Source: Fidelibacterota bacterium (GTDB taxonomy: Bacteria > Bipolaricaulota > Bipolaricaulia > Bipolaricaulales > Bipolaricaulaceae). Taken from it: DNA of 8,538 bases. Below are positions 8,388-8,538 of this stretch, piece after piece. The position numbers and the translations under genes are program-made. The stretch spans positions 1 through 8,538 of the forward strand of contig JAJRVI010000204.1 of assembly GCA_024277405.1 (NCBI GenBank). Direction: 5' to 3'. The notes beneath the pieces are model-generated. The model searched no databases. It saw only the letters and a list, made by a program, of their open reading frames with translations, and was not told the origin of the DNA. Every line of letters begins with the position of its first letter. The stretch's first letter is position 1.

Positions 8388-8498
8388 AACCTTGGGAACA
8401 TCGCGGCCCTGGACTGGGACGAGGTGAGAGAAGCCCTCCACCACTTGGAACTTCCCCCGAGGTTCGCCGGCTGTGGGAGGGTTTTTTTCTCCGAGTAG
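8365..8498 (+). pseudogene. Possible remnant of a HepT-type toxin gene
   Basis: GTG at 8365 overlaps the end of the nucleotidyltransferase gene and has a well-placed Shine-Dalgarno (GGAGG, 8353-8357, 7 bases before), just where a HepT gene normally starts. It reads VLRPGAFRTLG, then stops at a TGA after about 20 codons. In the next frame, from 8388, the sequence reads NLGNIAALDWDEVREALHH and stays open to a TAG at 8496. The joined reading (VLRP, then LGNIAALDW) resembles the N-terminus of HepT/DUF86 proteins as I remember it. The HEPN catalytic Rx4-6HxY motif is absent. An intrinsic terminator closes the region. Alternatively this is unrelated non-coding sequence. Confidence 0.35.
8434..8488 (+). 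terminator. Intrinsic terminator after the nucleotidyltransferase region
   Basis: CCCTCC (8434-8439) pairs with GGAGGG (8476-8481). The stem continues, after a 2-base bulge, with CAC (8442-8444) and GTG (8473-8475). Inside is a second hairpin of 7 bp, GAACTTC (8448-8454) with GAGGTTC (8459-8465), and a CCCC loop. Seven T bases (8482-8488) follow directly. This is the clearest Rho-independent terminator in the window and closes the transcript about 100 bases after the nucleotidyltransferase stop. Confidence 0.6.
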
Positions 8499-8512
8499 GC
8501 CCTCGTGGTTTG

Positions 8513-8538
8513 TCCCTCGATCCAGTGAAATCAAGGGA
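8513..8538. repeat. Inverted repeat at the window edge
   Basis: TCCCTCGAT (8513-8521) and ATCAAGGGA (8530-8538) are inverted with one mismatch (8 of 9 bp) and an 8-base spacer. It follows the terminator and reaches the last base, so it may extend further. Nothing indicates whether it is an operator, a terminator from the other side, or a mobile-element end. Confidence 0.35.

Overview
This is a G+C-rich bacterial window. Its rRNA is strongly G+C-biased with extended helices, and the proteins use many GTG and TTG starts, which together suggest a thermophilic or deep-branching bacterium. I cannot name the phylum from sequence reading alone. There is no 16S rRNA gene here.

Layout. Positions 1-85 hold most of a 5S rRNA gene (minus strand, 3' end outside the window). 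A complete, somewhat enlarged 23S rRNA gene follows at about 166-3230, also on the minus strand. The 23S gene is bracketed by a very long inverted repeat (134-174 with 3223-3264), which must form the precursor processing stem. Its 5' side starts a few bases after a perfect TATAAT box. A second TATAAT overlaps the stop codon of the protein gene upstream. The 23S-5S pair therefore looks like an autonomous unit, unlinked from 16S, placed directly behind rsfS.

A minus-strand protein block covers 3319-5454. In transcription order it encodes a 67-residue two-helix membrane protein, a YbjQ/UPF0145 protein, an LCP (LytR-CpsA-Psr) protein with a C-terminal LytR_C domain, and the ribosomal silencing factor RsfS. 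The first two genes are coupled by one base of spacing, and the last two overlap by 11 bases. RsfS blocks 50S-30S joining, so it is notable that the next gene encodes the 23S rRNA of the 50S subunit.

A 99-base divergent promoter region (5455-5553) separates this block from hypF (5554-7794, plus strand), which encodes the full-length carbamoyltransferase/dehydratase that starts CN-ligand synthesis for [NiFe]-hydrogenases. None of its usual hyp partners are in the window. Both divergent genes have a perfect TATAAT only 6-8 bases before a GTG start and no Shine-Dalgarno, so both mRNAs are probably leaderless. Genes inside operons do have Shine-Dalgarno sequences.

The plus-strand tail (7965-8538) carries a minimal nucleotidyltransferase of the MntA antitoxin type. 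Where its HepT partner should start there is a good ribosome binding site and GTG overlapping the 3' end of mntA, but the reading frame breaks within about 60 bases and a strong intrinsic terminator follows. This looks like a toxin-antitoxin pair that has lost its toxin.
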